From Patiriisocius marinus (GTDB taxonomy: Bacteria; Bacteroidota; Bacteroidia; Flavobacteriales; Flavobacteriaceae): DNA of 64,000 nucleotides. Both the position numbers and the translations under genes were made by a program. Positions 63,481-64,000 of the stretch are shown here, piece by piece. Every line of letters starts with the position of its first letter. Position 1 is the first letter of the stretch. Below the pieces are notes generated by a model. That model worked only from the letters and a program-made list of their open reading frames with translations. It searched no databases and had not been told where the DNA came from. Location: NCBI RefSeq assembly GCF_008974325.1, contig NZ_BKCG01000001.1, forward strand, positions 434,001-498,000, read 5' to 3'.

Positions 63481-64000
63481 TTATTGCAATTTTTTTATAA
63501 CTAATGCTGAATTTGTTCCTCCAAATCCGAAAGAATTCGACAAAAATACATCTATTTTTTTATCCAACGTTTTCTTCACTAAGTTTAATTTCTCCGAATC
63601 TTCATCCGGATTTTCCAAGTTTATGTTAGGTGCAACGAATGAATGTTGCATCATCAACATAGAATATACTACTTCGCTCGCTCCTGCCATCCAGCATTCA
63701 TGACCTGTCATTGATTTAGTTGAACTAACGTGCGGCCCCTTTGGCCCAAATACTTCAAAGATTGCTTTAGCTTCATTAGCATCACCTACAGGCGTTGATG
63801 TAGCGTGAGCATTAACATAATCAATCTGTTCAGGTTTTATAGAAGCCTGATCTAGTGCTTTCCTCATTGCTCTTGAAGGTCCTTCCACATTAGGTGTTGA
63901 GATATGCTCTCCATTAGAAGAAAACCCATATCCTACTATTTCTCCTAAAATAGTCGCTCCTCGCTCGATAGCAGATTCGTAACTTTCTAGTATCAATGTT
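63481..64000 (-). CDS. 3-oxoacyl-ACP synthase, C-terminal part (cut by the right edge)
   Basis: The visible about 173 residues are the C-terminal half of a FabF-type ketosynthase. NAHATSTPVGD and SMTGHECWMAGASE carry the two catalytic His, and FLSNSFGFGGTNSALV is the end motif. The frame is open to the edge, so the Cys-bearing half lies outside the window. It is the third intact-looking ketosynthase of the cluster in view. Confidence 0.93.
   Translation of the reverse strand, partial: TLILESYESAIERGATILGEIVGYGFSSNGEHISTPNVEGPSRAMRKALDQASIKPEQIDYVNAHATSTPVGDANEAKAIFEVFGPKGPHVSSTKSMTGHECWMAGASEVVYSMLMMQHSFVAPNINLENPDEDSEKLNLVKKTLDKKIDVFLSNSFGFGGTNSALVIKKLQ

Larger units (their letters stand above)
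36808..64000 (-). other. flexirubin-type (aryl polyene-dialkylresorcinol) biosynthetic gene cluster, truncated at the right edge
   Basis: All genes here lie on the minus strand with overlaps or short gaps. They encode ketosynthases, ACPs, hotdog proteins, a thioesterase, DarA/DarB, an acyl-activating enzyme, acyltransferases, an MMPL fusion, a LolA-like carrier and an ABC exporter. This combination is the known flexirubin cluster type of Flavobacterium and relatives. There an aryl polyene acid is esterified with a dialkylresorcinol, giving yellow-orange outer-membrane pigments. The aryl-starter ammonia-lyase and ketoreductase are not in view. Confidence 0.85.

Noticed and set aside
1-64000. 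CRISPR array, insertion sequence, prophage or integrative element
   Set aside because: I saw no repeat-spacer pattern, transposase, integrase or terminal repeats anywhere in the window.

Overview
The window is a chromosomal segment of a Bacteroidota bacterium, almost certainly a member of the Flavobacteriaceae. The evidence is low G+C, A/T-rich spacers, promoter boxes of the TAnnTTTG type, the gliding/type IX secretion gene sprA next to ruvA and gcvH, an alternative complex III (act) operon, a T9SS-sorted protease and a flexirubin-type pigment cluster. I see no tRNA, rRNA, insertion sequence, CRISPR array or phage gene.

Layout. (1) 1-8.2 kb: minus-strand ruvA-sprA-gcvH (gcvH is cut by the left edge). 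(2) 8.2-14.1 kb: minus-strand ruvB, a cytochrome P450 and queG, then a two-domain malic enzyme (maeB) split in two by one in-frame TAA between its catalytic and PTA-like domains. (3) 14.3-14.8 kb: a lone plus-strand peroxiredoxin-like gene, followed by a dense set of hairpins. (4) 15-27 kb: one long minus-strand respiratory operon, actABCDEF then cytochrome oxidase subunits II and I. It carries electrons from quinol through alternative complex III to oxygen. (5) 27.1-32.6 kb: a small SPOR-domain gene on the plus strand, then minus-strand rimP-nusA-infB with a terminator-like hairpin in its leader. (6) 32.7-36.8 kb: accessory genes, namely a universal stress protein, two lipoproteins, a secreted M43-type metalloprotease with a T9SS C-terminal domain, and a divergent small XRE regulator.

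(7) 36.8-64 kb and beyond the right edge: about 27 kb of minus-strand genes packed with 1-23 bp overlaps and short gaps, which I read as a flexirubin/aryl-polyene-dialkylresorcinol gene cluster. It contains ketosynthases, a ketosynthase-like partner without the active-site Cys, a truncated ketosynthase-like protein, two acyl carrier proteins, hotdog-fold dehydratase-like proteins, a thioesterase, a methyltransferase-like protein and an acyl-activating enzyme. DarA and DarB (dialkylresorcinol synthesis), an LpxL-like acyltransferase, a BtrH-like protein and a C45-type Ntn hydrolase follow the same theme. An envelope-export set completes it: an MMPL-PlsC-Rossmann fusion, a LolA-like carrier, a lipoprotein and an ABC-2 exporter. 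The expected tyrosine/histidine ammonia-lyase and ketoreductase are not in the window and would lie past the right edge.

The points most worth a second look are the split maeB, the missing start codon of queG, the leader hairpin of rimP-nusA-infB, the HhH-like tail on ActC, and several proteins in the pigment cluster that have lost catalytic residues or are unusual fusions. The pigment cluster is a known class. I found no wholly new system, but several of its proteins have no settled function. All assignments are from reading the sequence; no database search was run.
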